From NCBI RefSeq assembly GCF_019423705.1, contig NZ_JAHZAX010000010.1:9485-73484 (forward strand): 64,000 bases of DNA. Reading direction: 5' to 3'. Below are positions 42,207-50,301 of the stretch, one piece after another. Source of the DNA: Ruminococcus sp. GTDB taxonomy: Bacteria > Bacillota > Clostridia > Oscillospirales > Ruminococcaceae. Position numbers and translations under genes: made by a program. How positions within the stretch are numbered: position 1 is the stretch's first letter; each line of letters starts with the position of its first letter. The notes below the pieces were generated by a model. That model made no database searches, was not told the origin of the DNA, and saw only the letters and a program-made list of their open reading frames with translations.

Positions 42207-43058
42207 CTATTTTTCAAGTGTGCATATCATTATTTCCGATGGATTGTTAAGTCTGAACTTGCCAAGTCCCACCGTTACCGCAAGCCTTGAAACGCCTTGA
42301 GGTGCGTTCATTTCGTAAATGCCTTTGGTGTATCTCGGGAAAAATTTGCGCTCGGGTGAAAGCAGTCCGCCTATTATGGGCAGTCTTATAACGCCGCCGT
42401 GGCAATGCCCCGAAAATGTAACGTCCGCACCCCATTCGGAGTATGCCTCAAAGGGCAGGGGAGTGTGTGAAAGCAGGAAATTACATTGGCTTGTGTCGGG
42501 CTTGCCAAGAAGCTTTTCAAGCTCCTGAGCAGTCAGCTTTGGCAGATCGTGCCTTGAAAAATCCTCGTTGCGATAATAGCGCTGGGGAAGCTGCGTGCCG
42601 TAAATATTTATGCTTTCGCCGTCAAAAGAAATCTTCTCGCAGCTGTTTCTAAGCATATGCACGCCGATGTTTGAAAGCTTCAGCGCAAGGGCTTCGGCGT
42701 TGTCTATATTGTCGGTCTCGTGGTTGCCGAAAATGTAATATGTCGGCGCAATGTGTTTGAGCCGCTTCATAAGGGCAAGCTTCGGTATCATATCCGTTTC
42801 ATCACGGCTGTAAAGATCGCCTGCAAAGAAAATAAGGTCTGGCTCAGCCACGGCGCAGGAATTTATAAGGTTGTTGAAATTGTCGCCATAGCGCTTTTTG
42901 TGCAGATCTGCGATAAGAAGTATCTTCTTGCCAACAAAGCTTTCGGGGAGCTTTTCGCACTTTAGCGTGTAGTTGTTCACCCTCAGCTGGCGGTTCGATA
43001 TAAGGCAGTAGCCGCCGAGAAAAAGTCCTGCGGCGACAAGCGTAAGTTTATATGACAT
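42207..43058 (-). CDS. Membrane-anchored metallophosphoesterase
   Basis: The 283-residue protein has a short hydrophobic front (about 6-20) and the calcineurin-like motifs: IADLHKK, FFAGDLYS, IFGNHE and FSGHCHGG. It resembles the YkuE group, which act on lipid or cyclic phosphodiester substrates outside the membrane. It follows the patatin gene by 10 bp, so a joint role in lipid turnover is plausible but inferred. Confidence 0.9.
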   Translation of the reverse strand: MSYKLTLVAAGLFLGGYCLISNRQLRVNNYTLKCEKLPESFVGKKILLIADLHKKRYGDNFNNLINSCAVAEPDLIFFAGDLYSRDETDMIPKLALMKRLKHIAPTYYIFGNHETDNIDNAEALALKLSNIGVHMLRNSCEKISFDGESINIYGTQLPQRYYRNEDFSRHDLPKLTAQELEKLLGKPDTSQCNFLLSHTPLPFEAYSEWGADVTFSGHCHGGVIRLPIIGGLLSPERKFFPRYTKGIYEMNAPQGVSRLAVTVGLGKFRLNNPSEIMICTLEK

Positions 43059-43068
43059 ATGCTCACCT

Positions 43069-43917
43069 CTATTTCGCCAAATATTTTTTCAGATCGTCCA
43101 TTGCCCACTTTGCGTGGTTGTAGCCATAATCGTAAAGCAGTCTCAGCTTCGCAGGGTCGCCCTCTGTTCTGCCAACGCCGAAAGTGGTCTTTGGCGTGAA
43201 AACGAAAACCTTTCCCTGCCGCTTCAATTCCATAAGCTCGCTGACGCATTTGTTATAGCGCTCCGCTCTTGTTTCAAGGGAGTGGGCGAACTCTTTGTGC
43301 TTGTGATAATATTTCATCGCAAGCTTTGTGGCAGGCTCTTGTGCCTTGACATAGCCCTTTGGCCTTGTGAGCACCACGATATTCTTGTCGCAGCCTGCGT
43401 TTATGGGCTGCATATAGGGAATGGAATCCGCAATGCCGCCGTCCATATACATCTTGCCGTTTATTTCGATCTCGGGGAAAAGCAGGGGCAATGCGCAAGT
43501 CGCACGGAGCAAGTTCCATTTTGTGTCGTCTCTCGGTACTTCCATATATTCCGCCTTGCCTGTCTCAACATTCGTCACAACGGCGTAAAACTTGCCCTTG
43601 AAATTGCGGTAAGCTTCATAATCAAATGGCAGCTCGATATTCGGCACAACGTTGTAAGCGTAGTCAAGATTATAATAGCTGCGGTTTTTCGGGTCGATAA
43701 GGTGGCGTGCGCCCATATATTCTTTCGTGCCCATAAATTCCGTGGCAAGGCGCAGATTTCTGCCGATCTGTCCCGAACAGTATGAAACGCCGAAAGCCGC
43801 TCCTGCTGATACGCCGATAACGTGGTCGGCGATTATATTCTCTTCAAGGAGAGCGTCCATTATTCCGCAGGAATATACCGTCCTGCTTGCCCCTCCCTCA
43901 AGTGTAAGTCCAAGCAT
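43069..43917 (-). CDS. Patatin-like phospholipase
   Basis: I start at 43917 (AGAGGT upstream) for 282 residues. The oxyanion loop EGGASRTVY, the nucleophile elbow GVSAG and the catalytic DGG (MDGGIADS) are present: a complete Ser-Asp dyad. It resembles the YjjU/RssA-type bacterial patatins that release fatty acids from lipids. A leader hairpin (43940-43965) directly precedes its ribosome site. Confidence 0.93.
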   Translation of the reverse strand: MLGLTLEGGASRTVYSCGIMDALLEENIIADHVIGVSAGAAFGVSYCSGQIGRNLRLATEFMGTKEYMGARHLIDPKNRSYYNLDYAYNVVPNIELPFDYEAYRNFKGKFYAVVTNVETGKAEYMEVPRDDTKWNLLRATCALPLLFPEIEINGKMYMDGGIADSIPYMQPINAGCDKNIVVLTRPKGYVKAQEPATKLAMKYYHKHKEFAHSLETRAERYNKCVSELMELKRQGKVFVFTPKTTFGVGRTEGDPAKLRLLYDYGYNHAKWAMDDLKKYLAK

Positions 43918-43939
43918 AAAAATACCTCTGTTTCTGAAA

Positions 43940-44066
43940 AGAGGACGGCTGTAACCGTCCCCCATTTTTATTTATTATACATTATATTGATTCACAAATA
44001 TTGTCGATATAATATAGCTCTGCGAAATGTGTGTATGTAGGGGACGGCGTCCTCGACGTCCCATTC
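43940..44066. repeat. Dispersed palindromes, GGACGG and GGGACG types
   Basis: GAGGACGGCTGTAACCGTCC (43941) is directly upstream of the patatin start; GGGGACGGCGTCCTCGACGTCCC (44039) is a second unit near the end of the ExbD-like gene. Both keep palindromic arms with altered core bases. Confidence 0.7.
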
Positions 44067-44113
44067 GGTTGATATTTTTTTCGCCACTACACAAATTTGT
44101 CTAGTGCTTTATA

Positions 44114-44632
44114 TCACAATGTCTCCGACTGAACATCGTCAGAAATATTGCTGTCAGCGGCAGAGTCGTCAAGAACAGCTTCCGTGAACTCTCTTCCGTC
44201 CTCTGTGAGAGCGTTTTTCAGATCGTCCATTGCGTTTTTTGTGGCGTTATCGTCCGTTATTCTAACGATGACATTGTCGCTCATAAGCTTTACAGTTGAG
44301 ATAAGGCTGTTGAGATCAACAACACGCTCATCGATTATATAAGTGCTGCCCGAAACTCTGATATCGTAAAATTCCTTTGGAACAGCGGCGGTTGTCGTTG
44401 TAACGGCTGAGTCGGCAGAGTTTGTGCTGTCGTACTTGCCTGTGCCAGAACCTTCGCCCTTTCCGCCGCCAAGACCAAGACCAAGCGACTGCATAATAAG
44501 AAACAGCACCACCAGCAGGATAACAACGAAAAGCAGCCCGAAAAGTCTCTTCTTCTTTTTCTTTTTCTGCTTTTGTTTCTGCTTTTCAAGGTCGCTGCGG
44601 TACATTTTTTCAACGTCATTCTGAATACTCAT
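44114..44632 (-). CDS. ExbD-like periplasmic-domain protein, third gene of the trio
   Basis: I start at 44632 (AGAAAGGA upstream) for 172 residues. A Lys-rich cytoplasmic front (20-30) is followed by one helix (about 31-52) without a charged residue, a linker, and a domain (YDIRVSGSTYIIDERVVDLN ... VIVRITDDNA) that follows the ExbD/TolR outside-domain pattern. It lies 16 bp after the second ExbD-like gene and probably completes a three-part complex. Because its helix lacks Asp it cannot itself conduct protons. Confidence 0.65.
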   Translation of the reverse strand: MSIQNDVEKMYRSDLEKQKQKQKKKKKKRLFGLLFVVILLVVLFLIMQSLGLGLGGGKGEGSGTGKYDSTNSADSAVTTTTAAVPKEFYDIRVSGSTYIIDERVVDLNSLISTVKLMSDNVIVRITDDNATKNAMDDLKNALTEDGREFTEAVLDDSAADSNISDDVQSETL

Positions 44633-44648
44633 TGTTGTATTGTCCTTT

Positions 44649-45245
44649 CTATTTTGAAGTGTTGATATAGGTAAAATAGAGATCGTCATACTTATCCGAA
44701 ATGCTGTTCAGAGCGGCTTCGATGCTCTTCATATCACGGTACAGCACGGCGTTTCCGTCATAGACCACCGCCGCCAACATAACAGTTCCGTCCTCTGCGC
44801 CAAGACCTTTGAAAAGCTCCGTGAGCCTTGCCTCCATATCGTCGGAAGCGGATACAGTCATAATATCCTCATCATTCCGGGAAATATACAGGGTATCCAC
44901 CCCGTTTTCGTTTCTGAGATTGAGTGACACCAGCATACCGTTTGTGAAGCCGTCAAGGGCGGCTTGATTTTTCGCAGCGCCGCTGTTGATATTCTCAGCC
45001 TTTTTATAAGCCTCGTCGATCTGCTTTTGCATATCATCACGGAGCTTGTCAAGCTCGTCGGTGGACTTTTGCTTTTGCTCTTCGAGCTGAGCCTGAGCCG
45101 CTTGCACTTGCGCTTTGGCGTCCTCTTTTGCGTTATCAGCGGAGGAAGAAGCGTCGGTCATAACCCAGAAAAGCATTATCATAATGATATCAAGCAATGC
45201 AGTAAGCTCTATCACAAGGCCTTTGCTTTTTCTGAAACCGTTCAT
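44649..45245 (-). CDS. ExbD/TolR-like protein with proton-carrying Asp
   Basis: The 198-residue protein starts 4 bp before the end of the ExbB-like gene. Its helix (ELTALLDIIMIMLFWVMT) carries an Asp at the position used for proton transfer in ExbD and MotB. A long coiled coil (40-85, Gln/Lys/Glu-rich) leads to a small beta-alpha outside domain. It is expected to work with the ExbB-like protein as a stator/channel unit. Confidence 0.72.
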   Translation of the reverse strand: MNGFRKSKGLVIELTALLDIIMIMLFWVMTDASSSADNAKEDAKAQVQAAQAQLEEQKQKSTDELDKLRDDMQKQIDEAYKKAENINSGAAKNQAALDGFTNGMLVSLNLRNENGVDTLYISRNDEDIMTVSASDDMEARLTELFKGLGAEDGTVMLAAVVYDGNAVLYRDMKSIEAALNSISDKYDDLYFTYINTSK

Positions 45246-45760
45246 ACGCTCACCTTGTTGTCGGCACGTTCCGAGCTGTTGCGCTCGAGATAGAGCTGGA
45301 TGTTCTTTTCGTTATCCTCGATCTTTGCGGCGATAATGCCGTCAAGAAATTTGAACACGATAGCGAACACAAGTCCCCAAAAAGTCGAAGTCAAAGCGCC
45401 GTAAAAGTTGCTTTGCACCTGCGTCATATCCGATACCATATTGAGCAGAGAAATTACTGTGCCAAGGATACCCAGCAGTGGAAATATTCCCGTAAGGTTT
45501 ACAAACAGGGAATAGAGCCGACCAGTCTGATTTCTCATTGCGACGATATCGGTCTCACGGGTGGCGGAGATATCGCTGTCCGCTTGAAGCCGTGAGGCGT
45601 CAGAATCGGGGACAAAAACAGTCAGATGAAGTTTATCATAAAGCTTGTCAGCCGCTTTTTTAGTGCAATAATAGACAAAAGCTGTGGCAATGGCTACCAA
45701 AAAAATAATAAGGTCATAGCCCCACAAGTTTTGAAAAATGATCGAAAAAAAGTTTTTCAT
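45242..45760 (-). CDS. MotA/TolQ/ExbB-family channel protein
   Basis: I start at 45760 (GGGAGGT upstream) for 172 residues. Three membrane helices are visible (about 13-32, 75-110 and 115-145), with the TolQ/ExbB core LFVNLTGIFPLLGILGTV and the later STFWGLVFAIVFKFLD. The protein is short, like ExbB/TolQ rather than MotA. Together with the two ExbD-like genes it should form a proton-driven motor. In a Gram-positive cell its mechanical target is unknown. Confidence 0.8.
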   Translation of the reverse strand: MKNFFSIIFQNLWGYDLIIFLVAIATAFVYYCTKKAADKLYDKLHLTVFVPDSDASRLQADSDISATRETDIVAMRNQTGRLYSLFVNLTGIFPLLGILGTVISLLNMVSDMTQVQSNFYGALTSTFWGLVFAIVFKFLDGIIAAKIEDNEKNIQLYLERNSSERADNKVSV

Positions 45761-45898
45761 ATCAAAAAACCTCCCACGATAATAATACCACACTTCTCCC
45801 CAAAAAGCAAGCTTTTAATTCGGGATTCGCTGTACGTTGGGCAACACACTTTGTAGCCCGAAGACGAGACAGGCTTAAAGCCGGACAGGGCGGTCGTA

Positions 45899-45949
45899 AA
45901 GTGAGGGATGAGGAATTGTGGTATCGCCTAGCGGCGATGATTTTTTTGC
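45899..45949. repeat. GAGGAATGAGG-type dispersed repeat
   Basis: AAGTGAGGGATGAGGAATTG, then ATCGCC-TAGC-GGCGATGATTTTTTT. Same order as 33474 and 53827. Confidence 0.75.
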
Positions 45950-45978
45950 AATGACGTAAATTTATCTGGGATTTCCGT

Positions 45979-46008
45979 TTGACTTTGAGGTGGAGTGTGT
46001 GATATAAT
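45979..46008 (+). promoter_or_regulatory. Promoter of the U32-like gene
   Basis: TTGACT (45979), 18-bp spacer, TATAAT (46003); the start codon is about 30 bp downstream. Confidence 0.75.
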
Positions 46009-46038
46009 TATAAAAGCCGACAAATCAACTGAACCGAG

Positions 46039-46944
46039 GTGAGCCTTACGACAACAAAAGCATATTATCATCTGCCGGGGCTGTTTGAATTCTATGAGCT
46101 TTACGCCGCATTTCTGCCCATTTTCCGTGAGCATAGAGACTATTTTTACGACTGGTGCGATATCGGGTCGATATACGGCGCACCTGCGGATTGCTTGTGG
46201 GGCGGCGGACGTGTGGGCTTTGGCGAATATGGGGCGGAGCAAGTCCTTGCACTTATGGACGAATACGGCATTTCTCCACGGCTAACATTCAGCAATTCGC
46301 TTTTGACGGCTGAGCATTTGTCTGACAAGCGCTGCAACGCTCTTTGCGAACTTTTTTCGCAGAGCAATACGCAAAGCGGCGTTATCGTCCATTCAGACCT
46401 GCTGCTTGACTATCTGAAAAAGCGCTATCCAAAGCTTTATTATGTGTCGTCAACAACAAAGGTGCTGACGGACTTTTCACAGTTTTTAGCGGAGCTTGAA
46501 CGGGAAGATCTTCGTTATGTCGTGCCCGATTTTCGGCTCAACAAGGTCTTTGACAGGCTTGAAAAGCTGGCGCAGTATCAAAAAGACAAGGTGGAATTTC
46601 TTTGCAACGAGTGCTGTTATATCGGCTGCACGGAAAGAAAGGTCTGCTATGAAAATGTCAGCCGCAAAAATCTTGGCGAAAACTGCCCCGACCATATCTG
46701 CACCGCACCAAACGCCGCAGAGGGCTACCGCTTTTCAAAGGCAATGGAAAGCCCTGCTTTTATCGGCATTGACGATATCACAAACACCTATCTGCCAATG
46801 GGCTTTGCAAATTTCAAGATAGAGGGCAGAGGCCTTGGCAGCGCATTGATACTTGAATTTCTGCTTTACTATATGACAAAGCCCCGGCACCAGCTAAAGG
46901 TCAGAGAGATGATATATCTTGACAGTATGCTGGACTTGTTTTGA
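46039..46944 (+). CDS. U32-peptidase-like protein with Cys cluster
   Basis: The start is uncertain: GTG 46039 lies inside the purine-rich GAGGTGAG, and an ACG start about 8 nt further is possible. The roughly 301-residue protein has a barrel-like alternation of strands and helices, a Cys-rich stretch (FLCNECCYIGC, then KVCYE and CPDHIC) and near the end NFKIEGRGL, which matches the KIEGR signature of the U32 family. U32 members such as UbiU/V and RlhA bind an iron-sulfur cluster through conserved cysteines and modify cofactors or RNA. That cluster binding is inferred. Substrate unknown. Confidence 0.6.
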   Translation: MSLTTTKAYYHLPGLFEFYELYAAFLPIFREHRDYFYDWCDIGSIYGAPADCLWGGGRVGFGEYGAEQVLALMDEYGISPRLTFSNSLLTAEHLSDKRCNALCELFSQSNTQSGVIVHSDLLLDYLKKRYPKLYYVSSTTKVLTDFSQFLAELEREDLRYVVPDFRLNKVFDRLEKLAQYQKDKVEFLCNECCYIGCTERKVCYENVSRKNLGENCPDHICTAPNAAEGYRFSKAMESPAFIGIDDITNTYLPMGFANFKIEGRGLGSALILEFLLYYMTKPRHQLKVREMIYLDSMLDLF

Positions 46945-47087
46945 TGTCTGAAAGGATAGAAAATAGAGAAATGAAAATTTATGATATAAGCGAAAAAGGC
47001 TTTGAGACCTACAAGCGCACCGATCACAACGAAGAGGGCGGAGCATATCCGCTTTTGTATATGCGGCTGAGCAAGAGCAAGAGATAG
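46944..47087 (+). CDS. Possible 47-residue coupled ORF
   Basis: ATG 46944 overlaps the stop of the U32-like gene (TGATG). The product (MKIYDISEKGFETYKRTDHN at its centre) is soluble and not recognised. No independent ribosome site is clear. It may be a coupled gene or the truncated start of a lost one. Confidence 0.35.
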   Translation: MSERIENREMKIYDISEKGFETYKRTDHNEEGGAYPLLYMRLSKSKR

Positions 47088-47125
47088 AATGGTTGATTTT
47101 TGGCGTTGAAAGTGTGGGGATATTT

Positions 47126-47554
47126 ATGTCGCCGTGGATAATTGGATTTTTATATTTAGTCCTATTTCTATGTTTGGCGGCAATAGTTATCACATCTGTG
47201 GTGTTGATAATTGTGAGAAAGCATAAGAAAAGACGTGTAAAACCAATGGTGATATCATTAGCAATAAGTATATTTTTAGCGATAGTTTTGCTTTTATTTG
47301 CAATTTCACATTCAACATATTATAGGTACAATGACTGGGCAATCTTGCAAAGCAATATCTATATGGTACAGCAAAAGTATGGAACTTTTGACGTAGGAAC
47401 GATAAAAGAAAATCAAGCAGGACGAGTTGCGTATTACATTTATACCGATAATGGATCTATAATGCCCGATCATTTGAAACATTACTATTACATAGAATAT
47501 GATGAGTGGGGCGTGGTATATAAAGTGTATGAGTCGAGCCAGCTCGGCGGTTGA
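47126..47554 (+). CDS. Small membrane protein, unknown
   Basis: I start at ATG 47126 (GTGGGGA upstream) for 142 residues. Two helices (about 5-30 and 42-62) separated by a Lys/Arg loop precede an outside domain of 75 residues rich in Tyr (YYIYTDNGSIMPDHLKHYYYI). AT-rich compared with its neighbours. No family is recognised. Confidence 0.6.
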   Translation: MSPWIIGFLYLVLFLCLAAIVITSVVLIIVRKHKKRRVKPMVISLAISIFLAIVLLLFAISHSTYYRYNDWAILQSNIYMVQQKYGTFDVGTIKENQAGRVAYYIYTDNGSIMPDHLKHYYYIEYDEWGVVYKVYESSQLGG

Positions 47555-47614
47555 TCGTCAGGTTTGTGAGCTAGTAATAATCAAAAAAAGAAAATCATAG
47601 AAGGAGAAATTAAT

Positions 47615-48073
47615 ATGTCAGACAAGATCAAATTAAAAGCGGTATGTATATTTCTTATGTTGGTGGGTGGATTGCCTTGCTTGTTTTATTGGGGTTCAGA
47701 CCTTGCCCATTGGCTGTTTTCGAGAAATGCGGAGCAGACAATGGGCTATGTGATAGACTTCAAGGTGAACCAAAGCAATTTCGGCCGATACCGAAAAGCC
47801 AGCGATAAGATAACAACTTATACCATTGTGGTGAAGTACGAAGTCGATGGCAAGGACTATGTAAGGGTGGTCGAGGACTGTCCCCACGGAATGAGCTCGA
47901 ATGATGAAGTCAAGGTCTATTACAAAAACGGCGACCCACTTGATTCCGTCACAGAGCTTGATATGCAGAAACGGCCGCATATCTATTACATAGCGCTGTT
48001 TATCCTCGGCCTTGTGCTGTTTATACTCGCTCAAAAGAATTTGATATCAATTTCTCATCGTTCAAGGCGGTAA
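47615..48073 (+). CDS. DUF3592-like membrane protein
   Basis: The 152-residue protein has one helix at each end (about 9-30 and 123-140) with a beta domain between (TTYTIVVKYEVDGKDYVRVVE ... VKVYYKNGDP), the standard DUF3592 layout. AGAAGGAG precedes the ATG. Role unknown. Confidence 0.75.
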   Translation: MSDKIKLKAVCIFLMLVGGLPCLFYWGSDLAHWLFSRNAEQTMGYVIDFKVNQSNFGRYRKASDKITTYTIVVKYEVDGKDYVRVVEDCPHGMSSNDEVKVYYKNGDPLDSVTELDMQKRPHIYYIALFILGLVLFILAQKNLISISHRSRR

Positions 48074-48105
48074 ATTATAAAGCAAACTCAGAGAGGAAGA
48101 GGAAA

Positions 48106-48390
48106 ATGCTTCACTATATCATAGTAAAATGGAACAACGACGTTGACAAGAAGAGCACTCTTGAAAAAGTCCGTGCCCTGTATGCAAATGCGGCGGATAT
48201 CGAGGGCGTGAACGGCGTAACGATAAAAGAAAACATCACCCCTCGTGACAACAGGTACGATCTTATGATAGCCCTTGATATGGAAGCCGAAGCCTTGTCA
48301 ATTTGGGATAACAGCCGGCTTCACAAGACTTGGAAAGCTGATTTCGGCGCAATGATAGAGAAAAAGTGCATTTTTGACAGCGAAAGCTGA
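48106..48390 (+). CDS. Dabb (stress-responsive alpha-beta barrel) protein
   Basis: The 94-residue protein has the ferredoxin-like Dabb layout: LHYIIVKWNND at the front, a helix (LEKVRALYANA), and a YDLMIALDM strand. Related proteins are enzymes or stress proteins; no substrate can be inferred. GAGAGGAAGAGG precedes the ATG, and a strong terminator follows. Confidence 0.8.
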   Translation: MLHYIIVKWNNDVDKKSTLEKVRALYANAADIEGVNGVTIKENITPRDNRYDLMIALDMEAEALSIWDNSRLHKTWKADFGAMIEKKCIFDSES

Positions 48391-48407
48391 TGATCACAAA
48401 AAATTAT

Positions 48408-48446
48408 CCCCTGTACTATTGGTTGAAGTACAGGGGAGTTTTTTTA
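48408..48446. terminator. Terminator between converging genes
   Basis: CCCCTGTACT/AGTACAGGGG with a 9-nt loop, then AGTTTTTTTA. Confidence 0.9.
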
Positions 48447-48451
48447 TGTTT

Positions 48452-49858
48452 TTATGCCTCTTTTGGTTTTGATATTCTGTTTTTTATCTGTTTGCGATAA
48501 CCAAGTGGCCGCTGGTGCTCTTTGGTCATAACCATTCCAAGCACTGCCCAGAAATACGGCGTGGTGTTCACAATGCTGCTGTTGAAGCAGGCCTGCGAGG
48601 TGTAGGCAATGAACATCACAAGGAATATCCAAGTGATGACGGAGCTTTCACGCTGCTTTTTGAAGCCCCTCACGCAGCTCTTTGCGCCCGTGAAAAATGC
48701 GTAAAACAGCAGGATAAGATAGTTCGTTATTGCGAAAACGCCCTCTGTCACAAGAATGTGAATGTACTCGTTGTGACCCTTGCCCTGCGTCCAAGGGAGA
48801 GTGTCATAATCGGGACGATATTCAAAAGCGTCACGATAGTTATCAAGGCCGATACCTGTCGCCCAAAAGTCGGGAACGGATTCGATACCGATACGCCAAA
48901 TGTAACCTCTTCCCGTTGCAAAGCCGTCAAAGCCTTCAAGGTCTGTGGCGTTGTTGAGCTCGCTTAGGGTGTTGTCAAACTCACCCGAAAGCCTGCCCCA
49001 CACGCCGATAAGGAGGAACAGTATAACGCCGAAGCATACCGCCGTCAGCCCGATACGCTTGAAATGGGATTTGAGCAGTTCCTTGTCGCCGTTTTTCTTG
49101 TACATTATGAACTCGAATATTATCATAAAAAGGAAGAAGCAGATATTGCCCACCCAAGCGATCCTTGTGTTCGTGCAGATAGAGCAATAGAAGCTCAGCA
49201 GGTTGACGACAAAAAGTATGTTGCGTGTCTTTTTCTTCTTTGCGAACAGGTAAAGCATTGTGCAGCAGGCTGTGAAAAGTGTTGCAATGCCTGCATAGAA
49301 GTTGCAATGCTGAGTAAGGCCGTATGTAAGCTTATCGGTCTCGTGACACTCGGGGTCAAAGAACGAATACTGCGGCCACATTCCAACTGATTGGAGCAGG
49401 CTGGGCACGATGTCGATTATCGTCACGGCAACGAACGCCGCAAGGATATATTTCTTGTACTGAAGCTTTTTCACATTTGTTGCGGCGAACATCAGCGTAA
49501 AATATGCGATATAATGGATAAGCCATTCGTCATAATAGAAGCCGAAAACTGTCGCTATCCTGTCGTGTGAAAAGACGTATGAGATTATGGCGAAGATAAA
49601 AAGCGTCAGCAGGAAAATGTCCGAAAGATAGTATTTTCTGCGCTTTTTGATAAAGTAGGAGACTGTCATTATCGCCCCCGCCCACCCTGCGAACGCCACG
49701 ATCACAGGCTGAGACTCGAATGAAACGCCGTGGATATTCGTTGCGAACTCGCCCAGCGGTATGAGCACCAGAGTGAGTATTATAAACACGGTGAAGTTGC
49801 GTTCTGTGGCGATCTTATCCGCCAGCCAAAGAGTTTTTTGCTTGATCTTTTCTGTCAT
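48452..49858 (-). CDS. O-antigen ligase / Wzy-family membrane protein
   Basis: The 468-residue protein has 10 to 12 membrane helices and a long outside loop (about 300-370) holding GRGYIWRIGIE and GKGHNEYIHILVTEGV, the signature of the O-antigen ligase/polymerase (Wzy_C) family. In Gram-positive bacteria such proteins join or polymerise surface polysaccharides or attach glycans to proteins. It is not in a polysaccharide cluster, so its substrate is open. It has its own promoter. Confidence 0.88.
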   Translation of the reverse strand: MTEKIKQKTLWLADKIATERNFTVFIILTLVLIPLGEFATNIHGVSFESQPVIVAFAGWAGAIMTVSYFIKKRRKYYLSDIFLLTLFIFAIISYVFSHDRIATVFGFYYDEWLIHYIAYFTLMFAATNVKKLQYKKYILAAFVAVTIIDIVPSLLQSVGMWPQYSFFDPECHETDKLTYGLTQHCNFYAGIATLFTACCTMLYLFAKKKKTRNILFVVNLLSFYCSICTNTRIAWVGNICFFLFMIIFEFIMYKKNGDKELLKSHFKRIGLTAVCFGVILFLLIGVWGRLSGEFDNTLSELNNATDLEGFDGFATGRGYIWRIGIESVPDFWATGIGLDNYRDAFEYRPDYDTLPWTQGKGHNEYIHILVTEGVFAITNYLILLFYAFFTGAKSCVRGFKKQRESSVITWIFLVMFIAYTSQACFNSSIVNTTPYFWAVLGMVMTKEHQRPLGYRKQIKNRISKPKEA

Positions 49859-49902
49859 ATGAAGCCCTCTTTTTTATTTTTTTGAGTAATATTTTACAGC
49901 TA

Positions 49903-49931
49903 ATTATATCACAATAGTGGAAATCTGTCAA
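49903..49931 (-). promoter_or_regulatory. Promoter of the ligase-like gene
   Basis: Minus strand TTGACA (49931-49926), 17-bp spacer, TATAAT (49908-49903). Confidence 0.85.
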
Positions 49932-49940
49932 TGCAGATCA

Positions 49941-50014
49941 TTGAAAAAGCTTCAAGGCAATTGTAGGGGCGAAAATTGTTGTTCCACAAGGCTCACAACA
50001 ATTTATGGTCGCCC
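49941..50014. repeat. Long form of the dispersed palindromic repeat
   Basis: TTGAAAAAGC, AATTGTAGGGGCGAAAATTG, CACAAGGCTCACAACAATTT and GGTCGCCCG occur in the same order as at 20669-20795. Confidence 0.75.
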
Positions 50015-50125
50015 GTTGATCGTCAGACGTTTTTTCGATAGCTGTGTAATTCGTAATTATGTACACAAAACATTTAACAATATTCATCATTCACACAAAA
50101 TGTCAGAGAAATTGCATATTTTATA

Positions 50126-50154
50126 TTGACACGAATAGGTTTATGTTGTATAAT
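50126..50154 (+). promoter_or_regulatory. Consensus promoter
   Basis: TTGACA (50126), 17-bp spacer, TATAAT (50149); both boxes perfect. A leader of about 140 nt follows before the start codon; the spacer 50155-50301 shows nothing else. Confidence 0.9.
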
Positions 50155-50301
50155 ATACATAGTGTTGTTGGGGTATATGTAATGAACAGCGTCATATAAT
50201 TTTCATATATGTGCATTTTGTGCATTGCTTTGACGGCGAATGTGTGCGCCGCCTATTTTTTGTCCCCTGCATATGAGGATTTATGAAAGGATTGATCGGC
50301 T

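Noticed and set aside
43114..43785. Rightward 223-codon frame
   Set aside because: Antisense to the patatin gene, which has a complete catalytic dyad.
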